In this document: one piece after another, positions 50,455 through 58,620 of the stretch
Numbering within the stretch: position 1 is the first letter of the stretch
How the letters are laid out: every line of letters starts with the position of its first letter
Source: a virus
Length of the DNA: 64,000 bases
Strand: one strand, 5' to 3'
Virus record (IMG/VR): IMGVR_UViG_3300025785_001096
Location: 1-64,000 of that record
Notes under the pieces: model-generated
Seen by the model: the letters and a program-made list of their open reading frames with translations, nothing else
The model's database searches: none
What the model was told of the DNA's origin: nothing
Position numbers and translations under genes: made by a program

Positions 50455-50703
50455 ATGCCGTATGTGCCTAAAGAACTCCGTACTGAATCATTCATTGCTG
50501 GCTTCAGTGATGTTTATATGACTGTACAGGCCAATCCCGAATTGCGTATGATTCCGATCAGTCAGTTAGAATCCTTACGCCACAGTTTGAAACAGTTGGG
50601 TTATCGTTTTCGTATAGTATATCGTGGCCCACATTGTCGGAATCGTAGCACACTTAAACAGAATGCTCGTGCTTTTAATGTTTATTTTAAGGACTTGGTA
50701 TGA
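50455..50703 (+). CDS. Early protein, unknown (82 aa)
   Basis: The sequence MPYVPKELRTESFIAGFSDVYMTVQANPEL is followed by a basic, aromatic end (RIVYRGPHCRNRSTLKQNARAFNVYFKDLV). It follows the previous gene by one base. The basic C terminus could bind RNA. No family is recognised. Confidence 0.55.
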   Translation: MPYVPKELRTESFIAGFSDVYMTVQANPELRMIPISQLESLRHSLKQLGYRFRIVYRGPHCRNRSTLKQNARAFNVYFKDLV

Positions 50704-50909
50704 ATGCTTTATACAGTTATTTGGGTTATGAATATTGCCCTTGGGACGATGTTGAAGAAGACAACATCAAGACTTACCACGAGTGCTACAAGAACGGTGT
50801 CAGAGTCAAGATGCCTGAAGCATTTTACTCAACCAGTCCTTATGAGCTTGTGCCGTATGACAAGTTTGTTGAGTATGTTCAAACTGTAGAAGTATTTGTT
50901 CAAGGCTAA
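50700..50909 (+). CDS. Early protein, unknown (69 aa)
   Basis: Overlaps the previous stop by 4 bases. The sequence is Tyr-rich and acidic (YSYLGYEYCPWDDVEEDNIKTYHECYKNGV) and contains two cysteines that might bind metal. A compact single domain is expected; function unknown. Confidence 0.55.
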   Translation: MNALYSYLGYEYCPWDDVEEDNIKTYHECYKNGVRVKMPEAFYSTSPYELVPYDKFVEYVQTVEVFVQG

Positions 50910-50910
50910 T

Positions 50911-51165
50911 ATGTATCGTCTCAATGTGCTCTTGATGGTTGCTGTAGTGTATTTTGGTTTGCACTCGGTGAGCGGGTATTTGTATTGCCAAGACAACTTC
51001 TGCCCAGGCGACAGTGAAGCAGACTATGTGTATACTGTAAAAGATGAAGATGGCAAGACCTGGTACATCGAAGATGGCAAACCTGTTTCGGAAGAGGTAT
51101 ACAGAGAAGCACACAGAAATATATTTGAGTTTATGGAGGAGAAAGACAGCAATGGAAGAAAATAA
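50911..51165 (+). CDS. Small membrane-anchored protein (84 aa)
   Basis: The ATG at 50911 gives an N-terminal hydrophobic segment (VLLMVAVVYFGLHSVSG) that is a signal or anchor. It is followed by YCQDNFCPGD with a Cys pair likely bridged in the periplasm, and an acidic tail (YVYTVKDEDGKTWYIEDGKPV). Unknown function; perhaps a superinfection-exclusion or envelope protein. Confidence 0.55.
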   Translation: MYRLNVLLMVAVVYFGLHSVSGYLYCQDNFCPGDSEADYVYTVKDEDGKTWYIEDGKPVSEEVYREAHRNIFEFMEEKDSNGRK

Positions 51166-51334
51166 AAGAATTAGTGTATTGCGTTACACTCTTACTCGAG
51201 ATCAGATTGGAACTTTTGTATCAGGCCTGCACGAAATACAGGCTGATATGATCGAAGCCACAGTGGCCGTAAAAGAATCTCAAGGTTTTCCCGAAGCCAA
51301 CCAAATTATCAATCACGTCAGGAGTTTGAAATGA
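51152..51334 (+). CDS. Small protein, unknown (60 aa)
   Basis: The start at 51152 is supported by GGAGGAG at 51135. It is helical: RYTLTRDQIGTFVSGLHEIQADMIEATVAV. Overlaps the previous gene by 14 bases and the next by 4. No homologue is recognised. Confidence 0.55.
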   Translation: MEENKRISVLRYTLTRDQIGTFVSGLHEIQADMIEATVAVKESQGFPEANQIINHVRSLK

Positions 51335-51594
51335 TGAACGATCACGATAGAGCCAATCTAGAATTTTTGCTTAAGGCCACACCCGAAGCATTAGAAGAGT
51401 GGAGTCAGGAAGTAACCCAAGACGATTTGGATTATGCACAAGAGCTGTTAGATGCTTACCAACTTGAGCTGAACGAACGGGCACGGATGTTAGGTGTGCC
51501 AGAAAACCACGATGCCGAGTTTGAACAGGCAATCATTGACGCCGAAGCACGTGGTAGTGTATACTACGAATTTGAGGAATATAGTGTCCATTAA
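51331..51594 (+). CDS. Acidic helical protein, unknown (87 aa)
   Basis: The 87-residue chain is almost all helix with a large excess of Glu and Asp (FLLKATPEALEEWSQEVTQDDLDYAQELLDAYQLELNERAR). Such acidic proteins in early phage regions can mimic DNA, but there is no direct evidence. CAGGAG precedes it; it overlaps the UvdE gene by 11 bases. Confidence 0.55.
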   Translation: MMNDHDRANLEFLLKATPEALEEWSQEVTQDDLDYAQELLDAYQLELNERARMLGVPENHDAEFEQAIIDAEARGSVYYEFEEYSVH

Positions 51595-52615
51595 ACGCAT
51601 AGGTTTTTGTTGCAAGTGGTTAAATGACCCTTCAGAATGTGGTGGTATGAAAGTCAATGCCGTTGACCGCGATCTCAATGGTCGCTCAACCACAATGCGT
51701 TGGTTGCGTGAGCATCCTGCCGAAGCTGAACAGCGTCAGTGGGATATCATGAATCACAATGCGGCGGCCGCTGTAAGACTGATTGAACGTGTGGCTACCT
51801 TGCCGCCTGAACGCCGTATGGTTCGCTTGGGTTCGGAAATGCTACAGGGCTATACCGAGAAGGACTGGAAGGCCTGGTGGCAACGCAGGGAGATACAAAA
51901 TCATCTTGAACGCATCTTTGCACCCATTGGCGAAACTGCAAGACGTCTAGACGTTAGACTCAGCTTCCATCCCGGACAGTTCTGTGTGTTGGCCAGTGAA
52001 GCTGAAGAAATAGTAAATAGAAGTATAGAGGAGTTTGAATATCATGCTGATATGGCCAGGTGGATGGGTTACGGAAAAACCTTTCAGGATTTCAAGATCA
52101 ATGTCCACATCTCAGGTAAGCGCGGTCCCGCCGGTATTCGCTCTGCCCTCCAACGGCTTTCTCCCGAAGCGCGAAATTGTATTACCATCGAAAACGACGA
52201 AATGTCGTGGGGAGTTGACGCCAGCCTTGAACTGGTCCGCGACTGCGCTCTTGTGCTTGACATACACCATCACTGGATCCGTACAGGAGAGTACATTCAG
52301 CTCACCGACGATCGAGTTCTACGCTTGATCGAATCCTGGCGCGGCGTTAGACCAGCCTTGCACTATTCGGTATCAAGAGAGGATGTGCTGGTTGGACACA
52401 ACAATGCTGCTCAACCTGAAATGGCACATTTGTTGGAATCGGGTTACAAGAAACAAAAACTGAGGGCACACAGTGACTTCTACTGGAATCAACCTGTGAC
52501 TGACTGGGCATTGACATTTTGGGAAAACTTTGACATACAATGCGAAAGCAAAGGCAAAAATCTTGCCAGCGAACAGGTGTACAATCGAGCAGTTGAACTG
52601 GGACTAGTACGATAG
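51584..52615 (+). CDS. uvdE: UV damage endonuclease UvdE
   Basis: The GTG at 51584 (SD GAGGA at 51574) gives 343 residues starting MSIKRIGFCCKWLND. The barrel carries the metal-binding motifs of the family: RLSFHPGQFCVLAS, HADMARWMGYG, KINVHISGKRG, ITIENDEMSWG, LVLDIHHHWI, LHYSVSRE and KLRAHSDFYW. It nicks DNA 5' of UV photoproducts and some abasic sites, giving excision repair independent of UvrABC. Full length; a longer frame from 51494 is rejected because it lies within the previous gene. Confidence 0.93.
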   Translation: MSIKRIGFCCKWLNDPSECGGMKVNAVDRDLNGRSTTMRWLREHPAEAEQRQWDIMNHNAAAAVRLIERVATLPPERRMVRLGSEMLQGYTEKDWKAWWQRREIQNHLERIFAPIGETARRLDVRLSFHPGQFCVLASEAEEIVNRSIEEFEYHADMARWMGYGKTFQDFKINVHISGKRGPAGIRSALQRLSPEARNCITIENDEMSWGVDASLELVRDCALVLDIHHHWIRTGEYIQLTDDRVLRLIESWRGVRPALHYSVSREDVLVGHNNAAQPEMAHLLESGYKKQKLRAHSDFYWNQPVTDWALTFWENFDIQCESKGKNLASEQVYNRAVELGLVR

Positions 52616-52639
52616 TACTTGTATTACCAATACCCGGTG

Positions 52640-52647
52640 CATAAATA
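52640..52647 (+). promoter_or_regulatory. Late-type promoter box
   Basis: CATAAATA ends 5 bases before the ATG at 52653, so the transcript is expected to be leaderless. Confidence 0.5.
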
Positions 52648-52652
52648 TTTTT

Positions 52653-52997
52653 ATGCGATCAACCGAATTTATCAATCCCGTCAATGAAGAAAAGTGGATT
52701 CAAAAAGCCATCAAGCACAAGGGTGGCCTGCACCGTAGTTTACACGTTCCTGCAGACCAACCTATTCCAGCTGGTAAGCTAGAAAAAGCCACACACAGTA
52801 CCAATCCACGGATTAAAAAACAGGCAGTATTGGCCAAGACGTTAAAAAGTCTACACCAAGAAGATACAGTAACAGAAAAAGCTCCCCCGGGAATGGAAGA
52901 TATGGTCTTGAAGTTAAAGAAAGAATACCCCGGCGAACCAGCTAAAGCATTTGCCACAGCCTGGAGCATTTACAACAAGAAACACGGCAAACGCTAA
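52653..52997 (+). CDS. Small late protein with PGMEDMV...W..YNKK tail
   Basis: The 114-residue protein begins MRSTEFINPVNEEKW and has a basic middle. It ends with APPGMEDMVLKLKKEYPGEPAKAFATAWSIYNKKHGKR, a tail repeated in many aquatic-phage proteins and thought to be a small DNA-associated helical module. A late promoter box lies directly upstream, so it may be packaged or structural. Function unknown. Confidence 0.6.
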   Translation: MRSTEFINPVNEEKWIQKAIKHKGGLHRSLHVPADQPIPAGKLEKATHSTNPRIKKQAVLAKTLKSLHQEDTVTEKAPPGMEDMVLKLKKEYPGEPAKAFATAWSIYNKKHGKR

Positions 52998-53020
52998 CCC
53001 TGCTTTCGTTTTGTTTTTAC

Positions 53021-53028
53021 CATAAATA
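53021..53028 (+). promoter_or_regulatory. Late-type promoter box
   Basis: CATAAATA then CTC, 20 bases before the ATG at 53049, with AAAGG between. Confidence 0.55.
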
Positions 53029-53048
53029 CTCAAATAAAGGTAAAAACA

Positions 53049-54086
53049 ATGTCCGCACTGAGCTCCAACGTAAAAATCACACTACCCCCAGTACCTATTC
53101 CTTTTAGCGGAACAACGGCCTGGGCTGCATTGACACCCCTAGTCAACACAATCAACAACAATTTTAATGTGATTGCCAATGGTGCTGGATTTATCCCGGG
53201 TACTGTTAGACTGGTCAATGGCCGCCCGGTTAATTTGAGTACTGGTGATTTAACAATACTATTATCAGATGTGCCTGGATCAACCAGTAATGCGTATGTA
53301 AATTCTACTTTTGCTACTATCAGCGCATTGACTGGTCTAGTTGCAAATGTCAATTCCGGTTTTACAGCCGCCAACGCAGCAATTCAAACTTTAAGAAATA
53401 CAGTCAACTCATTACCATCCGGTAATGTGTCTGGCAACACCGCACAGGTATCCAGCTGGATACAATCAAACATAGCCGCAGTAACAGCGGCATGGTCGGC
53501 CAACGCTGCCGCACAACAAACATCCATCAACAGCACTACTAACAATTTAAATTCTTTTGCTACATATTCTAATGTACAAATTGGATCGGTGTATACTAGC
53601 CTAGATTCAGTCAACACCAGCGTTGGACAATTGGTATCAAACGTTTCTGCACTATTTGCCAATGCCGCTACTCAGTCTACACAGATTGCCGCAGTAGCTG
53701 GGAACTTGACTGCATACCAAACAGCAGCCAACTCTACATTGTCTGCCACAGTCAGCAATGTATCCACTCTACAATCTCAAACAACAAACTTGGCCAACAC
53801 ACAGAATTCTGTTAACACTACACTGGCTTCTTTATCAACTGAAATTAGTAACCTTACTGGCCAACTGTCGGTCACCAATTCAAACCTATCAGCAAATGTC
53901 ACAGCGTTTGCTGCAAACATAGCCACTCTATTTTCCAATGCAGCTACACAGGCCACAGCCATAGCTTCTATCAACAGCAATGTGGCCCTGTTGGCAAATA
54001 ACAACAATCGCACAATTCACGTGAGCAACCAAGCACCTGGGCCCACAGATGGAAATGTTGGCGATATTTGGTATCAAACAATCTGA
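53049..54086 (+). CDS. Long coiled-coil fibre or baseplate protein (345 aa)
   Basis: The first 100 residues form a globular start (PPVPIPFSGTTAWAALTPLVNTINNNFNVI), followed by about 200 residues of heptad-like Ala/Ser/Asn/Thr repeats (VSNVSTLQSQTTNLANTQNSV, TLFSNAATQATAIASINSNV). This is typical of trimeric fibre stalks. It ends TIHVSNQAPGPTDGNVGDIWYQTI, a common tail-fibre C-terminal motif. Late promoter upstream. It is coupled to the protease gene by a one-base overlap. Confidence 0.75.
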   Translation: MSALSSNVKITLPPVPIPFSGTTAWAALTPLVNTINNNFNVIANGAGFIPGTVRLVNGRPVNLSTGDLTILLSDVPGSTSNAYVNSTFATISALTGLVANVNSGFTAANAAIQTLRNTVNSLPSGNVSGNTAQVSSWIQSNIAAVTAAWSANAAAQQTSINSTTNNLNSFATYSNVQIGSVYTSLDSVNTSVGQLVSNVSALFANAATQSTQIAAVAGNLTAYQTAANSTLSATVSNVSTLQSQTTNLANTQNSVNTTLASLSTEISNLTGQLSVTNSNLSANVTAFAANIATLFSNAATQATAIASINSNVALLANNNNRTIHVSNQAPGPTDGNVGDIWYQTI

Positions 54087-55330
54087 TGATTTCTAATTAT
54101 ATATCCTATGTAGGTCAAGATCCCAGTGCAGTACGTCTCGGTGATTCTGGACTCACACCCACTGCGGTAGTCAATGCATATGGTGTACCGGCTGGTACCG
54201 GAGCCGGGGTAAAGATTGGTATTGTCAGTTTAGGTGGCGGTTGGCTAGCCTCAGATTTTGATCAGTCAATGACAGATTTAGGATTATATCCAACTGTTAC
54301 CAGTGCCAACATTCACACAGTATTGATTGATGGAGCTGTAAATAATTTTGATGGTGGTAATGGAAGTATTGAAAATACTTTGGATCTTTATTGTGCGGCG
54401 GCTGTGGCCCCTGAGGCCGATATCACAATCTACATTGGACAAAACACCATTAGTGGTTTTGCAAGAGTACTTGATCGAGCAGTAACCGACAACTGTGATG
54501 TTATCACGGTCAGTTGGGGATTGGCTGAATATGGATTTTTAGAAGGTGTTTTCCGTTGGATGTTCGAACCAATTTTTGCAAGAGCAGTTGCTCAAGGCAC
54601 CACAATATTTGTTGCCACAGGAGACTTGGGATCTGAAGCCACATACGGAACTGGGCTATCAATACAGTACCCAGCAGGCAGTCCTAATGTTGTTGCTGTT
54701 GGCGGAACCAATCTACTGCTGTATCCATCGGGTGCAATACAGTCAGAAACTGTTAGTCAAACCAGTGGTGGTGGAGTAAGCAGTATTTTTGCAGCGCCAG
54801 CGTGGCAACAAGGGTTAACATACACTTCATATTCAAACGTACCCGGCACACCATCACGCACACTACCTTTGCTTAATCGTGGCACACCAGACATATCCGC
54901 ACCAATGAACGCTTACGACTTGTATCTGGCCGGTGCAATACAGCAAGTGGGCGGCACCAGTGCAGCTGCTCCTGTAATGGCCGGAGTAATGGCAAGAACA
55001 CAGGCCGCAAATGGCGCCAGACTGCCGCAACTAAATCCCTTGTTTTATAACAACCCAGGTGCATTTTATGATTTTGCGTCGGGCAATGATACAGGTTGGA
55101 TTGACACTGGATATCGATCAACTGTGGGATGGGATCCAGTAGTGGGACTAGGGCGTATTGAAGGATCGGCACTTGCAGGTATGTTTGCACCGCAAAAGCC
55201 CAAGATCAAAACAGCCGACAGCACCTGGAGTACAGTGGCCAATACCTGGGTCAAAACAGACTCGGTTACCTGGACCCAAATTCAGACTGTATGGGCCAAA
55301 ACTGTTAATGGTTGGCAACAGACACACTGA
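54086..55330 (+). CDS. S53 sedolisin (kumamolisin-like) protease
   Basis: A 414-residue protein with the full serine-carboxyl catalytic set: Glu96 and Asp100 (SIENTLDL), Asp180 (VATGDLGS, oxyanion Asp) and Ser292 (GGTSAAAPV). The calcium site ending GWDPVVGLGR is also present. Cellular sedolisins are secreted acid proteases with propeptides; this one has no prodomain or signal peptide. A 35-residue tail with regularly spaced Trp (STWSTVANTWV, VTWTQIQTVW) may fix it to the particle. Between fibre genes with late control, it may digest surface proteins. Confidence 0.85.
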   Translation: MISNYISYVGQDPSAVRLGDSGLTPTAVVNAYGVPAGTGAGVKIGIVSLGGGWLASDFDQSMTDLGLYPTVTSANIHTVLIDGAVNNFDGGNGSIENTLDLYCAAAVAPEADITIYIGQNTISGFARVLDRAVTDNCDVITVSWGLAEYGFLEGVFRWMFEPIFARAVAQGTTIFVATGDLGSEATYGTGLSIQYPAGSPNVVAVGGTNLLLYPSGAIQSETVSQTSGGGVSSIFAAPAWQQGLTYTSYSNVPGTPSRTLPLLNRGTPDISAPMNAYDLYLAGAIQQVGGTSAAAPVMAGVMARTQAANGARLPQLNPLFYNNPGAFYDFASGNDTGWIDTGYRSTVGWDPVVGLGRIEGSALAGMFAPQKPKIKTADSTWSTVANTWVKTDSVTWTQIQTVWAKTVNGWQQTH

Positions 55331-55331
55331 C

Positions 55332-55339
55332 CATAAATA
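55332..55339 (+). promoter_or_regulatory. Late-type promoter box
   Basis: CATAAATA then CTAG, 21 bases before the ATG at 55361. Confidence 0.55.
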
Positions 55340-55360
55340 CTAGATACAAGGTAAACTACA

Positions 55361-55681
55361 ATGACTTTTAGCGCAGTTAATATTGGCACCACAGCAAACG
55401 ATCAAACCGGTGATCCCCTACGCGATGCTTTTAGCAAAATCAACACAAATTTTGCCAACATTGCCAGTGGTTCTGAAAATTTACCAGTGGTCAGTGTAGC
55501 CGGTCGTGGCGGCAATGTGTTGTTGACTGTAAACGATGTGTTGGGCGCGGCCAGCATTGCTTATGTAAACACACAGACCAGTTATACCATGGCCAACAGC
55601 GCAAACTGGACCAGCAATGTTTATACCATTTCATCGGCACTGGATCAAATTGCTCAACGTTTGACCAACGCAGGATTCTAA
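55361..55681 (+). CDS. Tail-fibre-related protein (106 aa)
   Basis: Begins MTFSAVNIGTTANDQTGDPLRDAFSKINTNFANI, an N-terminal module widespread in phage fibres (also echoed by TLVNTINNNFNVI in the 53049 protein). The remainder is SYTMANSANWTSNVYTISSALDQIAQRLTNAGF. It is probably a small particle-associated adaptor. Late promoter present. Confidence 0.7.
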   Translation: MTFSAVNIGTTANDQTGDPLRDAFSKINTNFANIASGSENLPVVSVAGRGGNVLLTVNDVLGAASIAYVNTQTSYTMANSANWTSNVYTISSALDQIAQRLTNAGF

Positions 55682-55682
55682 T

Positions 55683-55883
55683 ATGTCACAGAATGGTATC
55701 AGTCACTTATCTACAAAACAAGCACGTCAGGCTGCCAAATTGGCCGCAGCCGCAACCAAACGTGCCGCAACTGGACGCCCGAGTACTTTAGACACAACCG
55801 AATTACCCAGTACCTATTCGGGCAATACCGCAGTGGCCGGCACACATACCGGAGGCCTAATACTGGGTCGCCCTTGGAAATAA
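55683..55883 (+). CDS. Small Ala/Thr-rich protein (66 aa)
   Basis: Starts one base after the previous stop. It has an N-terminal basic helix (TKQARQAAKLAAAATKRAATGR) and a Thr/Gly-rich C terminus. May be a virion component because of its late operon. Unknown. Confidence 0.5.
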   Translation: MSQNGISHLSTKQARQAAKLAAAATKRAATGRPSTLDTTELPSTYSGNTAVAGTHTGGLILGRPWK

Positions 55884-55884
55884 T

Positions 55885-56115
55885 ATGAAAATTGCCGACA
55901 TCTTGAGATCAGTAGCTGACGCATTGGAAAAGGCCGAATCTGAATCACACATTGGCACAGCCAGTCCGTTTACCTCTGCCAATCAACCTTGTGACACCTG
56001 CCGAGCAACACCTTGTGCCTGTGATACCCAATCCGATGCGGAACAGCCAGACGAACTAGCAGTGATTCGCCAATTGGGTGGTATAGCGCCCGCTGTTGCC
56101 GTAGTTGGCCAGTAA
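55885..56115 (+). CDS. Small Cys-containing protein (76 aa)
   Basis: Begins MKIADILRSVADALEKAE, an amphipathic helix resembling the starts of the putative packaged proteins. PCDTCRATPCACD then has four cysteines that could bind zinc. It is the last gene of a late operon, followed by a terminator. Unknown function. Confidence 0.55.
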   Translation: MKIADILRSVADALEKAESESHIGTASPFTSANQPCDTCRATPCACDTQSDAEQPDELAVIRQLGGIAPAVAVVGQ

Positions 56116-56140
56116 CAGACATAAGTCATTGATTTAATAA

Positions 56141-56164
56141 AAATGCTAGAGCTGGCATTTTTTT
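56141..56164 (+). terminator. Rho-independent terminator
   Basis: AAATGC (56141-56146) with GCATTT (56155-56160), then Ts. Confidence 0.75.
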
Positions 56165-56211
56165 ATGGCTAAATTTTTTACGTAGACATATAGACTGTAA
56201 TAAAACTGTAG

Positions 56212-56240
56212 TTGACTTTACAACACTTATAATTTATATT
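56212..56240 (+). promoter_or_regulatory. Sigma70 promoter
   Basis: TTGACT (56212-56217), 17 bases, TATATT (56235-56240). No gene begins within 200 bases, so it may serve a small RNA or a long leader. Confidence 0.65.
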
Positions 56241-56246
56241 GTTAAT

Positions 56247-56400
56247 ACACAGAAGTAAACATTTAGTTAGCGATCTTGCATAACTGAAGTACTAGTACTA
56301 CTTTTGCCGCGACTGATCCAGGCAATGCTGGATACCGTTTGAGTATGTCAAACCGGAATTTGTGGATATGTGGATTTTTGATATCAATTTGATACCAAAT
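56247..56400 (+). ncRNA. Possible small RNA or long leader
   Basis: About 155 gene-free bases after a promoter contain two clear hairpins: ATCCAG/CTGGAT (about 56317-56334) and GTTTGA/TCAAAC (about 56337-56353). Nothing else explains the gap before the next promoter. No terminator is visible at the 3' end. Confidence 0.35.
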
Positions 56401-56405
56401 ATCAG

Positions 56406-56458
56406 TTGACGGCAAATGTGTTTTAGTGTATAGTTACAGTATCTTCTACTGGTAAATA
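56406..56458 (+). promoter_or_regulatory. Tandem sigma70 and late promoters
   Basis: TTGACG (56406-56411), 17 bases, TATAGT (56429-56434), then a late-type GGTAAATA box (56451-56458) ending 6 bases before the ATG at 56465. Confidence 0.65.
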
Positions 56459-56464
56459 CTAACT

Positions 56465-58135
56465 ATGATACTTGCTTACCTATTGTTACTGACGGGCTTG
56501 ACCATTAGCTCGGTCGCAATCTACTACAGCGTGGTGGGTTTAACTGCCATCTTCTCTGCCGCAGCGGTGCCCATTATGATCATGGGTGTGAGTTTGGAAG
56601 TGGCCAAGTTGGTATGTGCTACCTGGATCAAACAGCATTGGAGCCGTGTTCCAATGCTGATGCGTATCTATATGTGCGTGGCCGTTACAGTATTGATGCT
56701 GATCACAAGTATGGGTATCTTTGGCTTCTTGAGCAAAGCACACAACGATCAAAATTTGGTGTCGGGTGATGTAGGCGCCAAACTGGCTATTTTTGATGAA
56801 AAAATCAAAACAGCACGTGACAACATCGAAGCTGATCGCAAACAGCTACAGCAAATGGATGCCGCAGTTGATCAGGTAATGAGCCGTAGCAGTGATGAAA
56901 AAGGGGCTGACAAATCCAACGCTATTCGCAATAGCCAAAAGCGTGATCGTGCGGCCTTGGCCAAAGATATTGAAGCCAATCAAAGAGTCATTAGTCAACT
57001 CAATGATGAAGCTGCTCCTATACGTGCTGAGAATCGTAAAGTCGAAGCTGAAGTAGGTCCTATCAAGTATATTGCCGCATTTATTTACGGTACTGCACCC
57101 GACGCATCAATGTTGGAAAAGGCAGTGACCTGGATCATCATAATGATTGTTATAGTATTTGATCCGCTGGCAGTTATTATGTTGTTGGCCAGTCAAATGA
57201 CATTTGCTTGGCAACGCAATCCTGCGCCAACAGTTGAGCAAGAACCTGACCAGGGAGAAGAATCTGAACAAGAAGAAAAACTAGTACTGGTCAATGATGA
57301 CACTCCAAATTACGAAGGTGTGCGTATGCCCAATGGCGAGTGGGTCCAGACCGGTCCCAGTTTTGAACCACAGGAACCACACTACGAGCGCCAGTCACTT
57401 CCGTTAACAGATGAACAACTTGATCAGATTAATGCTATGCTGGCCGAGTATGCCGAACACGCTGAAACTGAACTGCCCGAACTGGAAAGTATCAAAGAAG
57501 AAACTCCGTTCCGCGGGCGTGGGTTGGCACCCAGTATGCCAATGACAGCCAGCTATGTGCAACCTGTTGCCACTGAGCGATTGCCTGCAAATTTAGAAAC
57601 AACTTGGACTCCGGCCACACAAGAAGACGCAGATCAAGTGGTACAACAGTTGAAAGAAGTTGGATATTTAACTGCTGATGGTGAAATCAATCCCGACTAT
57701 GCGCCAAACGAAGATGGAGTTGATGTGGTAGAAGCAAAAGCACCACCCGAAGATCCAGAACCACCCGAAGTACCTGAAGCACGACCCGGCGCCAATCGTG
57801 GAGTTGATATGAGTAAACTGTTGGCAGTGGGAATACAAGCAGACAATCAACTTGATTCGGCCAAAGCCAGCAATACCGGATTTGGCAACGAATACCCAGC
57901 CAATCCCGCAAAGGGCGACATCTACTTGAGAACCGATTACTTACCAAATCGTTTGTTCAAATTCAATGGCAGCAAGTGGATAGAGGTTGACAAAGATCAA
58001 ACAGACGTGTATGCTTATGATGATCTGTATATACAGCACTTGATTGCCGAAATTGATGCTGGACGTTATGATCCCGATTCATTGACTGATGTAGAACGCG
58101 AACAAATTCGACAATATTTGGAAAAGAATGCATAG
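56465..58135 (+). CDS. Large membrane protein with coiled coil and acidic cytoplasmic part
   Basis: The 556-residue protein has about three membrane helices at the start (1-90: ILAYLLLLTGLTISSVAIYY, VPIMIMGVSLEVAKLVC, VAVTVLMLITSMGIFGFL), a roughly 100-residue coiled coil (AIFDEKIKTARDNIEADRKQLQQMD), then a fourth helix (AVTWIIIMIVIVFDPLAVIMLLASQM). A 300-residue acidic Pro/Glu-rich tail ends with a small fold (GDIYLRTDYLPNRLFKFNGSKWIEV). Similar proteins occur in other large T4-like marine phages. A role in membrane remodelling or lysis timing is possible. Two promoters feed it. Confidence 0.75.
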   Translation: MILAYLLLLTGLTISSVAIYYSVVGLTAIFSAAAVPIMIMGVSLEVAKLVCATWIKQHWSRVPMLMRIYMCVAVTVLMLITSMGIFGFLSKAHNDQNLVSGDVGAKLAIFDEKIKTARDNIEADRKQLQQMDAAVDQVMSRSSDEKGADKSNAIRNSQKRDRAALAKDIEANQRVISQLNDEAAPIRAENRKVEAEVGPIKYIAAFIYGTAPDASMLEKAVTWIIIMIVIVFDPLAVIMLLASQMTFAWQRNPAPTVEQEPDQGEESEQEEKLVLVNDDTPNYEGVRMPNGEWVQTGPSFEPQEPHYERQSLPLTDEQLDQINAMLAEYAEHAETELPELESIKEETPFRGRGLAPSMPMTASYVQPVATERLPANLETTWTPATQEDADQVVQQLKEVGYLTADGEINPDYAPNEDGVDVVEAKAPPEDPEPPEVPEARPGANRGVDMSKLLAVGIQADNQLDSAKASNTGFGNEYPANPAKGDIYLRTDYLPNRLFKFNGSKWIEVDKDQTDVYAYDDLYIQHLIAEIDAGRYDPDSLTDVEREQIRQYLEKNA

Positions 58136-58364
58136 CAATTTTGTAACACCACCTGACTACGTGGAAACAGTATTGATCATCGACGCTCCTGAAGAACAGA
58201 TCAAGATATTGGCCACCTTGATAGAACACCGTGGACAAGCGTACAATGTGTATTTTTACCGACAAGAAATGAATCAACCCGAGTGGTTTGACTTGGTAGC
58301 ACGTAAAGCAGATGTAGTAATAGATGCAAAATTAACCAACCCCGAAGATTACTTCAATAAATAA
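58128..58364 (+). CDS. Small protein, unknown (78 aa)
   Basis: The 78-residue alpha/beta protein (VETVLIIDAPEEQIKILATLIEHRG, NVYFYRQEM, DLVARKADVVIDAKLT) overlaps the membrane-protein gene by 8 bases. The alternation suggests a small flavodoxin-like or ferredoxin-like fold. Its 3' end holds a late box for the bS21 gene. Confidence 0.55.
   Translation: MHSNFVTPPDYVETVLIIDAPEEQIKILATLIEHRGQAYNVYFYRQEMNQPEWFDLVARKADVVIDAKLTNPEDYFNK
58356..58363 (+). promoter_or_regulatory. Late-type box directly before bS21
   Basis: AATAAATA ends 5 bases before the ATG at 58369, overlapping the end of the previous gene. A leaderless bS21 mRNA would result. Confidence 0.4.
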
Positions 58365-58368
58365 ACTT

Positions 58369-58620
58369 ATGGCATATTATCAAAAAGGCTCAGCAGTTGT
58401 GTGTAAAGGTAACACAGTTACAGTCGGCATCGACGGTAACGTGGAAAAGGCTATGCGTAAATTCAAGAAGAAGGTATTGGAATCAGGCCTACTACGTGAA
58501 TTAAAAGAACGCGAAACCTACGAAAAACCCACCACAGCACGTAAGAAAGCTAAAGCAGCGGCCAAGAACCGCTGGCGCAAAAAATTAGCTTCCGAAAGCC
58601 TACCCAAAAAACTGTACTAA
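58369..58620 (+). CDS. rpsU: Ribosomal protein bS21 homologue
   Basis: An 83-residue protein. VEKAMRKFKKKVLESGLLRELKERETYEKPTTARKKAKAAAKNR matches bS21 (ALRRFKRxCEKAGVLxExRRREFYEKPTxxRKRxKAAA), including the YEKPT signature. Strongly basic with a C-terminal helix. bS21 sits at the 30S platform near the anti-Shine-Dalgarno end of 16S rRNA and affects initiation; phage copies could exchange with the host protein and favour phage messages. It is followed directly by an SGNH-like gene. Confidence 0.95.
   Translation: MAYYQKGSAVVCKGNTVTVGIDGNVEKAMRKFKKKVLESGLLRELKERETYEKPTTARKKAKAAAKNRWRKKLASESLPKKLY

Noticed and set aside
51494-51583. N-terminal extension of UvdE
   Set aside because: It lies inside the previous gene; GTG 51584 has a Shine-Dalgarno site and gives the natural family start.
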